Assembly (NCBI RefSeq): GCF_030445035.2
Contig: NC_080704.1
Location: forward strand, 28,386,200-28,450,199
From: Dasypus novemcinctus
Taxonomy: Eukaryota > Chordata > Mammalia > Cingulata > Dasypodidae
Direction of reading: 5' to 3'
Length of the DNA stretch: 64,000 nucleotides
Positions 41,001 to 53,099 of this stretch are shown piece after piece (position 1 is the first letter of the stretch; each line of letters begins with the position of its first letter). The notes under the pieces are model-generated. The model had not been told where the DNA came from and searched no databases. It saw only the letters and a program-made list of their open reading frames with translations. The position numbers and the translations under genes were made by a program.

Positions 41001-44000
41001 GTCTTCTCCGCCTCTTATCACTTGCGGTATGGGACCAAAATGACTCCCGGAACTCTAGTGGATGTGCAGGTTGTTGATCGGAAGGGTCACTGGGACACCG
41101 GCGTCCTGGAAGGACGGTGACTGAAAAGGATCTCAATTCTTCAGCACACGGACAAGCATTAGGGATGAACGGCTCACGCATCAGCTGTCTTTGAGGCCCA
41201 TTGGTGGTGAAAAGGCCTTTATTTTCATAGCACCTGTGCAGGTGGGCGGGTTAGAGTGGCCCTCTGTTAGCCAAACTCCTGGCCATCTGGTGGCCAAATT
41301 GACCTGCAGAACCCTTGGAGAGTAAGCAGGTTGTTGACCGGAAGAATTTCAGGACACCAGCTCAAGTGCAAAGGACGGTGGCCGACAGGGCTCTCGCTTC
41401 CTCAGTATGCGGGCAGGCCGTTTGCTCAAAGGGCTCACGCTCAAGTGTGTTCGGGGCCCATTGGATGAGAAGACTCTCATTTCCATAGCACGAGTGTTGG
41501 CTGACTGCTGGGATGGCCCTCAGTTGGCTAAAATCTGGCAGGCCAGAATTCGAAATGACCTTGCAACTCCAGGGAAAAGGCTGATGTTGAGCAGAAGGAT
41601 TCCCAGACACCGGACTGTGTGGGAAGGACAGTGGCCTACAGGGCTCAAGCTTCCGCAGTGCACACACACAGCAAGGAGCGGAAGGGCTCTCGGTTCTGCG
41701 TCCTGTGACGCATAAGGTGGTCACACCAGCTCTTGTTTGCAAAACACGTGGGCAGGTTGAAGGCTGGAATGGGTCTTGTTTTCCCAACCACTTGTGGGGA
41801 GGGGGCCGAAATGACTCGTGGAACTTTAGTGGGCGGGCAGGTTATTGATCGGAAAGATCGTTGGGACACCCAAACCCTGGAAAGACGGTGGCCGAAAGGG
41901 CCCTCACTTCCTCCGCACATGGACAAGCAGTTGGCGCGAAGGGCTGCGGCTCAGCTGTCCTTGAGGCCCATTTGGTGGTGAAAGGCCTTTCATTTCCACA
42001 GCACATGTGCAGGTGGGCGGCTGGAGCGGCCCTCTGTTAGCTAAAATGTTGGCCGTTTGGAGGCCAAGTTGACGTGGGGAACCCTATAGTAAGGGCAGGT
42101 TATGACCAGAAGAATTCCCGAACATCAGCCTTCGTGGTTAGGACGGTGGCCGGTATAGCTCTAGCTTCCTTAGTGCATGGTCATAGCGAGGGCTGGAAGA
42201 GTTCTCGGCTCAGTGTTGTGTGAGAACCATAAGGTGGTCAAAGAGGCTCTTGTTTGCGCAGCCCGTGGGCAGTTAAGACTGGAACGGGTGTTGTTTTCTC
42301 TAAACGCTTGCAGGATGGGGGCCAACATGACTCGTGGAGCCCTAGAAAGCAGGCAGTTTGTTGACTGGAAGAATTTCTGGACACCAGCCTGAGCGAGAAG
42401 GACGGTGGCCAACAGGGCCACGGTTCCCTCAGCACGTGGGCAGGTCGCTGGCCTGAAGGGCTCACTTTCCGCTGCCTTCCGAGCCTATTTTGTGGTGAAA
42501 GGTCTCTCAGCTCGTGTACATATTGACAGCTGTAATGGCCACTGGTTAGCTAAAATACTGGGTGGCTGAAGGCAGAAAGGACCTGCGGAACCATAGAGAC
42601 TAGGCAGGTTCTTGACCGGAGGAATTCCCAGGCACTAGCCTGTATTGGGAAGGACGGTGGCCAACAAGGCTCTCACTTCCTCAGCACGTGGGCAGGCTGT
42701 TTGCCCAAAGGGCTTACCTGAACTCCTTTCAAGGTCCATAGGTAAAAGGCCTCTCATTTCCATACCACATGGGTTGATGACTGCTGGAATTACCCTCTGT
42801 TAGCTAAAATCTGGTGGGCCAGAGTTTGAAATGACCTGCGGAACTAGAGAAAAGGCTGGTTGTTGACTGGAAGAATTCCAGAACACCAGCCTGAGTGGGA
42901 AGGACAGTGGCCAAAAGGGTTCTAACTTTCTCAGTGTATGCATCGTGCAAAACACATGGGCAGGTTGAAAGCTGTGTGGGTTTTGTTTGCCCCAAACCCT
43001 GCAAGGTAGGGGTCAAATTGACTGATGGAACTCTAGTGGGCAGGCAGGTTGTCGGTCAGAGGGGTCCTTGGGACATCCATATCCTGGAATGATGGTGGCT
43101 GAAAGGGTTCCCTAACTTCCTCAGTACATGGACAAGCAGTTGGCTGAAAGGCTCCCAGCTCAGCTGTCCTGGAAGCCCATATGAGTAAAAGACCTCTCAT
43201 TTCCATAGCAACTGTGTAGGTGGGCAGCTGGAATGACCCAGTGTTAGCTAAAATGCTGGCTGCCCAGAGGCCGAATTGACCAGTGGAACCCTAGAGAGCG
43301 CAGCTTGTTGACTGGAAGGGACCCAGACATCAGGGTTGGTGGGACAACTGGTTTCCAAGAAGGCTCTTGTTTCCTCAGCACATAGTCAGAGTGAGGGCCA
43401 GAAGGGCTTGGCTCTGCATCCTGTGAGACCCCATATGGCGGTCAAACAGGCTCTTGTTTGCACAACACATGGGCAGTCTGAGGGGTATATGGGTCTTGTT
43501 TTCCCCAAATACTTGCAAGGTGGGGGCCAAAATGACTCATGGAACTCTAGTGGGCAGGCAGGTTGCTGATCGGAAGGATCCTCATGACACCAGTGCCCTG
43601 GAAAGACGGTGGCTGAAAGGGTTCTCCCTTGCTTAGCACATGTACAAGCATTTGCTGTGACATCTGCCCTCAAGGCCCATATGTTGGTGAAAGGCCTTCC
43701 ATTTCCATAGCACTTGTATTGATGTGCTGTAGTGACCCCCTGTAGCTAAAATGCTAGTGATACAAAAAATAAAATAAAATAAAATGCTTGTGAGGTGGAA
43801 GCTGAAATGACAGCAGAACCATGGAGAGCAGGCAGATTAGCAACTGGAAGGTCCCCTGGATACCAGCCTGTGAGGGAACCATGGTGGCCTACAGGGTTCT
43901 CATTTCTTCTGCGTGAAAGCAGGACATTGCCTGAAGGGCTAATGGCTCATCTGTCCTTGAGGCCTCTGTGGTGCTGACAGGTCTCTCAATTCCATAGCAC

Positions 44001-44632
44001 GAGTGCAGGTTGACAGCTGGAATGGCCCTCTGTTAGTGAAAATGCTGGCGGGCTGGAGACCAAAATGATTAGCGGAACCTCGGAGAACAGGCAGGTCGGC
44101 GACCAGAATCCTGTGTACACGGGAAGGATGGTGGCCAAAGAAGTTCTTGCTTACTTAGTGCACCATAAGAATGATGGCTGGAACTGCGCTGGCCTCCACC
44201 AGTAAGGTGGCCAAACATGCTCATGTTTCTACAATATGTGGGCTGGAGTGGGCTTGTTTTCCCCAAACACTTGCAGGGTAGGGGCCAAAAATGACTCCTG
44301 AAGGTCTAGTGGGCAGGCACACTGGTGACCAGGGGGGTCTTTGGAACACGGGCTTGAGAGGGACTGTGACCAAAAGGCCGCTTGTTTCCACAGCAGGTGG
44401 GCTCACTGATGGCCAGAAGCGTTTTTGGTTCTCTAGCTTGTGGGCCAACTAATGGCCAGAAGGATGCCCTGCGCCATTAGTGCAAGGGCAAGCTGGTGGC
44501 TGGAAGTCCTCCAATCTGGTTCTCTAGCTGAAGGGCAGGTGGGTGGTCAGCAGTGGCTCCTGAGCACCAGCAAGTGGGCAGGACTGTGGCCAAGGGGCTC
44601 TCATTTCTTCAGCATGTGACAAAGTTCTGGCC
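38039..44632. repeat. Higher-order tandem array: ~255-bp units of six ~42-bp sub-units
   Basis: The anchor 'tgacctgcggaaccctagag' and its variants recurs at about 39548, 39802, 40025, 40284, 40540, 40778, 41037, 41301, 41557, 41813, 42071, 42329, 42580, 42833, 43015, 43267, 43527, 43805, 44061 and 44290, mostly 250-260 bp apart (one ~187-bp gap suggests a deletion). Inside a unit, for example 41813-42071, six related sub-units of 42-45 bp follow one another. Each has a core like gcaggt-tg-..ggc.ggaagggctct and a distinct tail ('cacttcctcagcacatg', 'tcatttccatagcacatg', 'ctgttagctaaaatgctgg'). At both ends (38.04-39.3 kb and 44.3-44.63 kb) only loosely ordered single sub-units are seen. Copies are diverged (perhaps 10-25% by eye). 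Open frames are short, on both strands, and not shared between units, so it is not a coding repeat. Family unknown to me. Confidence 0.9.
43756..43788. repeat. (AAAAT)n insertion inside the array
   Basis: 'tacaaaaaataaaataaaat' followed by more aaaat units, breaking one 255-bp unit and lengthening that spacing to about 278 bp. It may be a slippage product or the trace of a retroposon tail. Confidence 0.7.
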
Positions 44633-44910
44633 AGGTAGAAGTGATGTGTGCTACATTCGGTCTTGGCCGGTTATAAACTCCCTCTTTTTACCTCTCTTCT
44701 TCCAGACACTGGTAAAGTGGAGAGGACTTTATGAACTAGAGAAGGGCAGAGTCACAAGATGGAAGGAACTTGGGTCCCTGAATGACTATGTGCAGTAGAA
44801 GCCCCTATTGACTTAATTGGACAGGTCACATAAGCAAGAGAGATTTTTATTTCATTAAGCCATTGACATTTCAGTAGCAATCTCCCGAAGCAGCTAGTGT
44901 TGTTGACTTT
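44610..44910 (+). repeat. Ancient interspersed repeat at the right edge of the array
   Basis: Words 'agaagtgatgtgtgctacat', 'gtcacaagatggaaggaact', 'tgggtccctgaatgactatg' and 'ttaagccattgacatttcag' define an old, 3'-complete element related to 35515-35830. Array sequence passes into it near 44632. Confidence 0.45.
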
Positions 44911-45289
44911 AACTGAACAACAACTTGGCATCTAGGACCATCTGAGTTCTCAGAAACCCAGTTTAAGTCTTGAGGGTCCTGGTGGTTGGATGTCAAGTTT
45001 GGATGGTCAAGATCATACTGCTGAATTTAGGCCACTGGTCTTTGTTGGGTACTTCACCATTGATGGGCCCCTCCTTAGAGCTGTACCTTCTGTGCACTCA
45101 AAACAAGATCTTGGACCTGAGCTGCCAACCATCTACACAGAGAGCATATCAACTTTTCTATTTTAAAAGCCTTGGGGGCTTGTCAAAAGGAGAGAATGTT
45201 TCCTTGTTTTTGTTAAACTCTGTCTCTGTCTCACTCTCTCATTTCTCAAAGCACTGTGGATATAAGTAATTAAGACAAAATTAGTCTTT
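44911..45289. other. No feature recognised
   Basis: Short intergenic interval. Nothing identified. Confidence 0.4.
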
Positions 45290-45521
45290 AGCGTCATAGA
45301 GATTACAGCGTGTTGTGGAGATATGAAAGAGATGGTTACGCAAATAATTATTGGTAATACCTGGCATATGTATTATGAAGGAGAAGTATTATATGCTGTA
45401 AAAATAAGCCACTGGGGGACCTGACCTTTTGTGGGGGTCAGGGAAATCTTCCTTACGGAATTTAAGAGATCTGAGAGATGAGCTGCAGTTATCTACTATG
45501 TTATCTAGGCCAGTAGTCCTT

Positions 45522-45702
45522 AAACTTTCCTGGGCATCAGAATCACCCAGAGCACTCGTAAAGCACAGATTGCTGGGCCCTCTACCCCAGGGTTTCTAAT
45601 CAGTAATCTGGGGTGAGGCTGAAGATTTGCATTTCTAACAAGTTCCCCGGTGATACTGATGCTGCTCTTCAAGGACCACACTTTGAGAACCACTGACCTG
45701 GG
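45522..45702 (+). repeat. MER5A hAT-Charlie DNA transposon
   Basis: Near full-length non-autonomous element, starting 'cagtagtccttaaactttcc' and ending 'cacactttgagaaccactg' (the terminal inverted repeats). The internal hallmark 'catcagaatcacccagagca' and 'agatttgcatttctaacaag' are present. Confidence 0.88.
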
Positions 45703-46224
45703 CCATCTATCCCAGTAGGTTTTCTAGGGCACATAGTGCTGATGGTGGGTTATTGACCAGCTGAAAAATTACTCTCCTCAGCTCTGAGCGACAGCCAGAC
45801 TGGGAGGCTGAGGTTGAACTCAAGGATGCTCATCTCTAGCTGTGGTGATCTAATCTATTCCCCCAGCATGCTCTACAAATGTCATACGTATCTACTATGA
45901 TTGAGATAGTTTCAGTTTGGGACACACTTCGGGAATCAAAAGGGGAAGAGGCCAGTGGTTTTTCAGGTTGAGAGAAGAGTTTGAAGGCCTTAATCTTCAA
46001 GGAACTGAGAGAACGCCAGTGAGGCTGGAGAAGAGAAGGTCCAGGAGAGATGGTACATGAAGAATTTAGAGGAGTCAGCTCATGAAGGGCTTTGAGGGCC
46101 TCATCAAGGTTCAAGATAATGGGAAGCCGTTGAGGAATTTTAAACAAGAGAATGGACTGGAAGGCACAAGCATGCATGTGGGAAGACCACTTAGGAAGTG
46201 CCTGTATAGTGTAGGATGGAAATT

Positions 46225-46634
46225 TTTTTTTTAAAGAGTTCTTTTAAAAATTTATTTCTCTCCCTTTCCCCCCCTATTGTCTCCTCTCTGTCCATTCGCT
46301 GTGTGTTCTTCTGTGTCTGCTTGCATTCTTGTCAGCAGCACCGGGAATCTGCGTCGCTTTTTGTTGCATCATCTTGCTACATCAGCTCTCCTTGTGTGTG
46401 GTGCCACTCCTGGGCAGGCTGCACTTTTTTTGCACGGGGCAGCTCTCCTTACGGGGCGCACTTGTGTGTGGGGCTCCCCTATGCGGGGGACACCCCTGTG
46501 TGGCAGGGCACTCCTTGTGTGCATCAGCTCTGCATGTGGGCCAGCTCCACATGGGTCAGGAGACCCTGGGTTTGAACCCTGGACCTCCCATATGGTAGGT
46601 GGATGCTCTATCAGTTGAGCCAAATCTGTTTCCT
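46225..46634 (-). repeat. DAS-III-type SINE, target-site duplication
   Basis: Reverse orientation. The poly-T side is at 46224-46232 and the tRNA-like head at the right ends 'cagttgagccaaatctgttt'. Flanked by taggatggaaatt at 46212-46224 and 46635-46647. More diverged than other copies and therefore older. Confidence 0.88.
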
Positions 46635-46808
46635 TAGGATGGAAATTATAGTGGTATGGTCCAAGGTGGATAAAGTGGAGATGGAAGCATTGGAAACATT
46701 TTTTTAGAGGTAAGTTAACAGACTTTGTGATTATTGGATGTAGAGGTTGCAGGATAAGGAGGTGTTTTATTTTTTGTGATTTAAGTGTGGACTCAATTTA
46801 AAATTGGG

Positions 46809-47218
46809 GGGAGAGCAGACTTGGCCCAATGGATAGGGCATCTGTGTACCACATGGGAGGTCCACGGTTCAAACCCCAGGCCTCTTGACCCGTGTGGAGC
46901 TGGCCCACGTGCAGTGCTGATGCGCCCAAGGAGTGCCCTGCCACTCGGGTGTCCCCCGCGTAGGGGAGCCCCACGCACAAGGAGTGCGCCCCGTAAGGAG
47001 AGCCGCCCAGCGCAAAAGAAAGTGCAGCCTGCCCAGGAATGGCGCCACCCGCACAGAGAACTGACACAGCAAGGTGACACAACAAAAAGAGACAGATTCC
47101 TGTGCCGCTGACAACAACAGAAGCGGACAAAGAAGACGACACAGCAAATAGACACACAGAACAGACAACGAGGGTGGGGGGGGAAGGGGAGAGAAATAAA
47201 TAAATCTTTAAAAAAAAA
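46809..47218 (+). repeat. DAS-III-type SINE
   Basis: Head 'gagcagacttggcccaatgg', B-box-like 'ggttcaaacc', core 'gtgtcccccgcgtaggggag', then 'agagaaataaataaatcttt' and an A-tail. The target-site duplication is not clear by eye. Confidence 0.88.
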
Positions 47219-48122
47219 AGTACCTACCTGACAGTGATTTAAAAATGTGAAAAAAATGAAAGTATCAGAAGAATTATTAGTAGACTATATAAACATGAAG
47301 TTGAACTTCTAGGACTCCAGAAGGACCCTCAACACAGACCTTCATAAATTCTGATCCCCGTAGTTGCTTATATATGCTAATGTTGGGAAACTCAGTTTAA
47401 AAGGACTATATAATTTATCATCCAAATCAGGACACTTTGGAGTGTGAAAGGGGATGCTGTTGGTGGTTACTCTGGACAATGGGCAAAACCCAGGACTGTC
47501 CTGGGTAAAGTGGCATGAATGATCACTCCAGGCTTAAGGAAAACATCACTGGATATATCACTGATTCTTCAGATGGTGTGGTAACATACATCTATGTATG
47601 CAAAATGATTTTTTTCCCATAACTCATTCACGTGGATATGATATAAAGACATGCCAGCTTTACAAACCAGATTCCTGTGCTAGTGAAAGAAAAGAAGATA
47701 ATAAGTGCAAAATTTACCGTCTCCAGTCCCCACACTTGCTTCTGAAGGCATTTAGAAATTCATCAGAAGCATTTACTTTGATGAAATTATTTGGTTTTTA
47801 ACTCTTAGAGACCATGGTGGGTGAAAAGAAGATTGGATTAAGTCTACACTGAAAGGAAATGAAAATATTAAATAATGGAGTTAGTACGCAAAAAATGGTA
47901 GGTTCAGTAGTGTTATATCTCAGGCAAACTAATGTAGAATGCATTTATATTCTCATGCAAGTAGATGAGATACAATGGTATGCACAGAATTTGAATGTTC
48001 CAAACGACTCATTTGGAGCCTGGCTACAGCTCTAGCTAGCCCTTTAGGCTGGAATGATTTGGGGATTGCTGGATGAGATTAACAGGGCAATCATTTACAT
48101 ATGTTTCGGTTTTGTCTGCTTT
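47219..48122. other. No feature recognised
   Basis: AT-rich intergenic DNA. I see neither gene nor clear repeat. Confidence 0.4.
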
Positions 48123-48377
48123 TTATCTTCTCAAGTTTGAGGTGGGTTTCGTACCTTTGCCAGAAGTCTTGCTGGAATGTGCCTGAATCACAGTGGCAGC
48201 CGATGTACTATTAGAAGACACTGCTAAAGATGGACATTTCTCAGTAATCTGGTAAGTAGGCAAGCTGGCCTTTGTTCTCTGCATAATCTGAAGTGCTCTC
48301 TGATCCGCAGCAATAGCACATGAAAAGCAGCCCATCTGAATCGACAAAGAGATCTTTATTTCTCTTCCACAATGCAC
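48123..48377 (-). other. Unrecognised 84-codon open frame with coding-like composition
   Basis: The - strand frame starts MHCGREIKISLSIQMGCFSC and ends SKTSGKGTKPTSNLRR. The composition is balanced, without low complexity and outside recognised repeats. A possible internal acceptor (cattcag-type, 'gtcgattcag|atgggc') and donor (AAAG|GTACGA at 48154-48155) would outline an exon of about 60 codons. I recognise no family. Alternatives are a fragment of a processed pseudogene or a chance frame. Confidence 0.2.
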
Positions 48378-49960
48378 AGAGAAAAGGTAGAAAGAGAATT
48401 GGAGTGTGAATTTCTTTCTCTGGGAGTGTGCGCTCTCAGTTTAAGCAGAGGAAATGCTAATGGAAGTGATGTTCATGCTTTGAGACTGCGTTTCCTGTCT
48501 CGCGTTGTTGTATTCTGTTTTTGTGCTCAGTCCAGAAGTGCAGCCTCCCAGCCAGTAGGCCGTGGAGCAGCACAGAGGACGGCTGCCTGCGAGGAGGAGG
48601 AAATACACGCTCTGCAGTGCTGCCCCTGGCTCAAGGGACTGCTGGGCCACAGTTTCCCCATTTTGAAAACCCACATATATATATAGAGAGAGAACTGAGG
48701 ACATCATAAAACGATTGACTTGCTAGGCCTTTGAGTTTGTTCAAGAAAGCTGCCATCTAAATATTGTCTTTGGATAATCTGTCTCAATTGTATCAGTATT
48801 GGTTTATTTTCTGGACGGAAATTCTGGGTTCTTCTGCACGCAGGTAACCCTGCCAAAGTCAATAGAAACATCTTGGGGCCATTCAGCTACTGACTTTGGG
48901 ACTGGCAAAATGGCAGCGATAGAGTCAGTATCACCATTTTATGTTCAATGTAGTCGTTGAACGGAGAGAACAACTCTTGCTTCACCGTGATACTTTGAAA
49001 TCTCCTGTAACTTCCCTAATTTGGGGTCATGATACTGGCTCTGTTCAGAAAGCTAGCATTTTTATTGTTGTTTTGTCATGTGCCCTGCATGGTGGTTCTT
49101 ACACCAAATAGTGGTGAACTACCTCCCACCTTTTGTCTATTGTGAAACTAATTTAAAGGCTCTGGGTTCATATTGGGGGAAAAACAAAACTCTCTGGAAC
49201 TCCTTTGCCCACTTTGAAGAGCACGACCCTGGTTGAGCCTTCCAGTCTTAATTCAGTTTAGGGATGTTTAACCTCGAGTTGCTGAACCCCGAGTGACACT
49301 TGACCAAATGAATACAATGAATATACACTGGGCAAACTACAGCTGGAGTGGGGTTGGGGAGGGCACCTTTGAGTCAGCCTTTCCTGTGCCCACTTGACAA
49401 GTGGGCGTTCAGCAGGTCCTCAGAATCAGGTGTACTCTAGCCTCGGCAAACACGAGAGGGAAAATTGGACAATCCTGCCCTGTACCCAGGGTCGCTTAAA
49501 ATGCACCTACTTCCTAATCCAGCCTTTGGTAGTGCTTTGGAGCTCTGCATTGGGTGCAACAGTCCATGGGAAACACGGGAAGGTTGAAAGCCTTTTGTCC
49601 TTCAGCCAGGATATCTCCTCTCTTTTATTTGAAACTTAGAACATTTATCCCAATAATGGAAGAATCTTGCTGGGTATTGAAATTGGCAAATTTCTAGTGT
49701 TTGGCTCTTACCTTTTGATATTATGTGTGGAATGAAGGGTCAGAGTTAGCCACGGTGGTATTCTGTTGAGTTCCTGAGGCTTCCATTTCCTGCTGCCTTC
49801 TTTGGAAACCATTTCCTGGTGTTCTAATTGTGTAGCTTGCCAAGCAGCAGAAGCACGGAGGAAAACCCCGGAAGTAGCTTGTGGTTAAGTTTCAAGTTTT
49901 TTGGCTCTTATCCAAACACTCGTGAGCTTCATTTGTGTTCACATATAAGAAAAGCCAACC
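48378..49960. other. No feature recognised
   Basis: Intergenic DNA with a short (TA/GA)n at 48675-48692. No gene or clear transposon seen. Confidence 0.4.
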
Positions 49961-50760
49961 CAGATCTCCTAATAATGCTTTATTTAGTGCTTAAACTTTA
50001 ATTGCAGGGTATAAATGATACCATTAGCAACCGATATCAATACTAATGCCACCTATATTATTATTTACTCGGCTGAAAACGAAGCTTGTTGAAATATATT
50101 TATTAACACTGCACCCTAGAACTACACATTTAAAGCTTAATTCTGTTGCTGTTCGTGAATTCTCGGCATACTTGCAAACTACAGTGTCTGAGCTTCTTGG
50201 CTTGAGATAAGTTCATTGTGAAATTCAAATTCAAATGTGTTAGGGTATATATATTTTTCAGGTCACAAATGCAAGCTGGTTTATTCAAAGAAGGAAGCAC
50301 CCTTTGTGGAATTCTAGCCCCTTCAGCTAATAAACAGTTAAATTCAGCATTTATGATGTATAAACTTTGCTCCTTAGCATTAAAATGTACCTTATTCATT
50401 CCGTAGATTTCTCTTTCAACCATGGCTATTGTTTGTCATTAACAGCTAGCTTTTGTGAAGTTAATAAATGTGCATAATAAGGACATAAAGGTATGGAGAA
50501 GTAATACTGTAATCCTTTTGTTTGGATAATCAGTCTAATGTATGCAAATTAAACCTTATTAGTACTAGGGTTTTGTGTCTGCTTATCAAAATGTGCCATT
50601 TTCATGAAAATTGGAAGTCCATTATATAAAGTTATTATTAACAATCATTTAGGAATTATATACGGTATGCAAATTAAAGTTGATTACAACTAATTAAGGG
50701 CTTTCTTTGTTATTTGACCTTGTCTGCTTTTTATGTAAATATGTTTCTTTTGGTCTGGCA
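49961..50760. promoter_or_regulatory. AT-rich candidate conserved element with two octamer sites
   Basis: Repeat-free block with 'tatgcaaattaaa' at about 50539 and again at about 50667 (ATGCAAAT-type POU site fused to an ATTA core). It also has 'caactaattaagggctttct', 'gcaaccgatatcaatac' and 'cacatttaaagcttaattct'. Two copies of the composite site 130 bp apart suggest a neural or developmental enhancer. Inference only; it lies about 27 kb upstream of ARX. Confidence 0.4.
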
Positions 50761-51680
50761 TATTTTTAGACTCAGAAAAGTATATTAAGACAAGTTACAT
50801 TATGTATTTTTTAATATATCTTTGTGTTGCCATTGTCTGTGCCCCTCATCTCAAAGAGGCATGGGTGATATGCAGAGCCATGCATCTCGTTGTTTGGGGA
50901 TGGATCTCTAGGTGAGTAGAATTTCAGAAATAGAAAACAATCAAATTTCCAGGTCCCTTCAATAAGTTTAATGGAAAATGAGCACAAATCCAGTATAACA
51001 TATAAACAGTCTTCATGCCAGAATACCCTTTGTTCCACTATTTATTGACTAAAGCAAATCTTGGGTACAGATTTCTAAACAGAGCTAAGTAATAAATGAT
51101 CATTGCTCACTTACAAGGTACCCTGACAGACCTAATTTTTGATTATCTGTGAAAGCATTCAGCTAAGGATAAGTGACTTCACTGCCGTAATTATAACAGG
51201 CCCAGAACCAATGGCCTTGAGAAAGAACCGTGTGCTCCTTGTGAAACAGGGAAAGAGTTTCTTGGTGGGCAATAAGGAAACATTTGAAGTAAGAACTTTT
51301 TTGAGCACTTATTATTATTTTCCTTCAGTGCAATTTTCTATGTTTTCTTTGAATAAAGATGCTTGCTACAGTGGCTGGAGCAAAGGATCCTGAAGCTCTG
51401 AGTTTAGCTGGATGATAGAAAAGGCCTGTTAATCAATAGGTTTTAAAATGTCTTAAAGTGTTTCAGTAGGAAAAAGGATGGGGAGGATAAGCAACCCAAG
51501 AAAAGAGGCCAGGATATTGCCAGAGTGGAGAAAGATAAATAGTATCTAGATACTTGTAAGAGGCAAAGGAGTAGCTAAGACCCAAATCACCATTGAATTC
51601 ATCTAAATTTTGAAAGTTTTTCTTTTTTCTCCCACTTTGAGCAATTGTCGTTTAATCTTTGAAAATGTTATTTGAACTCT
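50761..51680. other. No gene recognised
   Basis: Intergenic. 51139-51393 holds an open frame without recognisable similarity. Confidence 0.4.
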
Positions 51681-51689
51681 TAGAAAGGG

Positions 51690-51965
51690 ATTGAAAGTGA
51701 ACTTTCTATTGGAGTGTAATATATAAACAGAAAAGTGCACGTATCACAAATGTACAACTGGTTAAATTTCCACAGACTCAATACTCCCATGTAAACAGGA
51801 CCCAGATTAAGAAACAGTGCATTAATAGTACTCCAGTAACACCCTGCTTTTTTAAAAACCAGGTGACAGTATATGTATGGGTCTGTTTCTGGACTCTCTT
51901 GGGGAGAATAGATACCTCCACAATATTGAGTCTGCCAGTCTATGAATATGGTATATCTTTGATGA
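51690..51965. repeat. L1 fragments
   Basis: 51690-51845 carries L1M-like words ('gtacaactggttaaatttcc', 'catgtaaacaggacccagat'). 51875-51965 reads 'gtctgtttctggactctctt' and 'caatattgagtctgccagtc', an antisense L1 segment. Confidence 0.5.
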
Positions 51966-52500
51966 GGGGAAGCTTTATGATTCGGTAGACTCCCTGGAAA
52001 TTTAGGAAACTCGAGAAGAGAGAGACTGAGTTTATCCATTTCTACAGGGTTTCTGAGGGTCCTTGCAAGGAGCAGACATCCCACTTCATCATACACTCTT
52101 GGAAGGATGTACATGTGCTCCTTGGCTTCATGGAGTAGATAAAGTTTCCATGGGTGGCCTCCAGTTTTCTAGCCACTACTTCCTTTCACCATCCTTCTCT
52201 GTAGGTGTTTGGTGTCTTCCTCCCTACATAGGGCATACTCCATTATCTTTCCATTTTTGCTCCAGTTCCTCTGCCAAATTTTCAGTTTAACCCAGAGCAT
52301 AGCATATTTGGTAGTGTCCATTTTAGGTGCAGTCTCTCGATGAACATTTTCTTTTCTGTTCCACAAAGAGCAAAATTCGTCCTGCTTATAGTCAAATTGT
52401 GCCAAGCTAAGGCATAAACCACTGCTTGATTTTCATGCTTCTAGAGACCAAGTTTTTCTAGTAGTTCCTGGCATTTTCTCTCCCCTCAGCAAGGTGTAGC
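51966..52500 (-). pseudogene. Possible decayed coding fragment, unrecognised
   Basis: The - strand has two open stretches in different frames: 52169-52405 (MAQFDYKQDEFCSLWNRKEN...) and 51998-52114 (MYILPRVYDEVGCLLLARTL...). They look protein-like but are separated by stops, as in a decayed retrocopy or transposon gene. I cannot name a family, and a chance origin is possible. Confidence 0.2.
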
Positions 52501-53099
52501 ACATTGGAACGCCCATCTCCACGGGCCTTAAGAAAAAAAGAAGCCCTCGATTTGCATCATGGCTCTATAGGTACAAAGGGAAAAACTATCTTGTGATACT
52601 GGCCTGACAGATAATACAGCCTGAGCCTGTATTGTACCACAATAAAGGTGCTGCTGTCGGTGCAGCTCTCCGCCTTCTAAGAAGATCTTTTGCTTGTGCG
52701 GGAGTTGCTGGGTGTGCCTGGAGAAGCTCCAAAAAGCTTAATAAGTGCCTGTCTAAGCAAGAGAGAAAAGATTGAAAGAGAACCCAGGCACTTCTCACAA
52801 TGTGCATGAAGAAAGAAGGAGGTAAGTGCCAAATCTCTAGTCTGCCTTCAGAACAATGGAGAGAAACATAAACACCAGAAGAGGTATGGGTGCCGCCCCC
52901 TGCTGCCAGGCGACTGGGTATGTAATCGGCATTTCCTTTCCCAGGTGCTGACTGCCTCTGAGTCTGGGAATGGAAGATAGGGATATAAAACACTCTCACC
53001 TGGTCCTAGGCAAATGGAAAACGGGCTGGGCTGGCCACGATCGAGCTGTAAGAGCCCCCTAACAACGGGAACCCCAAAGTTACCAGTTTGCTTTAGAAA
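52501..53099. other. No feature recognised
   Basis: Intergenic. Nothing identified. Confidence 0.4.

Larger units (their letters stand above)
45290..46760. repeat. Old interspersed repeat, split by MER5A and a DAS SINE
   Basis: Pieces at 45290-45520 ('tgtgggggtcagggaaatct'), 45860-46212 ('gaagggctttgagggcctca', 'gataatgggaagccgttgag') and 46648-46760 ('gatggaagcattggaaacat') appear to belong to one ancient element of the kind also found at 36250-36760. The family is not named. Confidence 0.35.

Noticed and set aside
41362..41787. 141-codon frame within the tandem array
   Set aside because: The frame is not maintained from unit to unit and other units are open on other strands, so it is not a coding repeat.
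38039..44632. CRISPR array
   Set aside because: Repeats have no constant spacer pattern, the genome is mammalian, and sub-units are contiguous and diverged.
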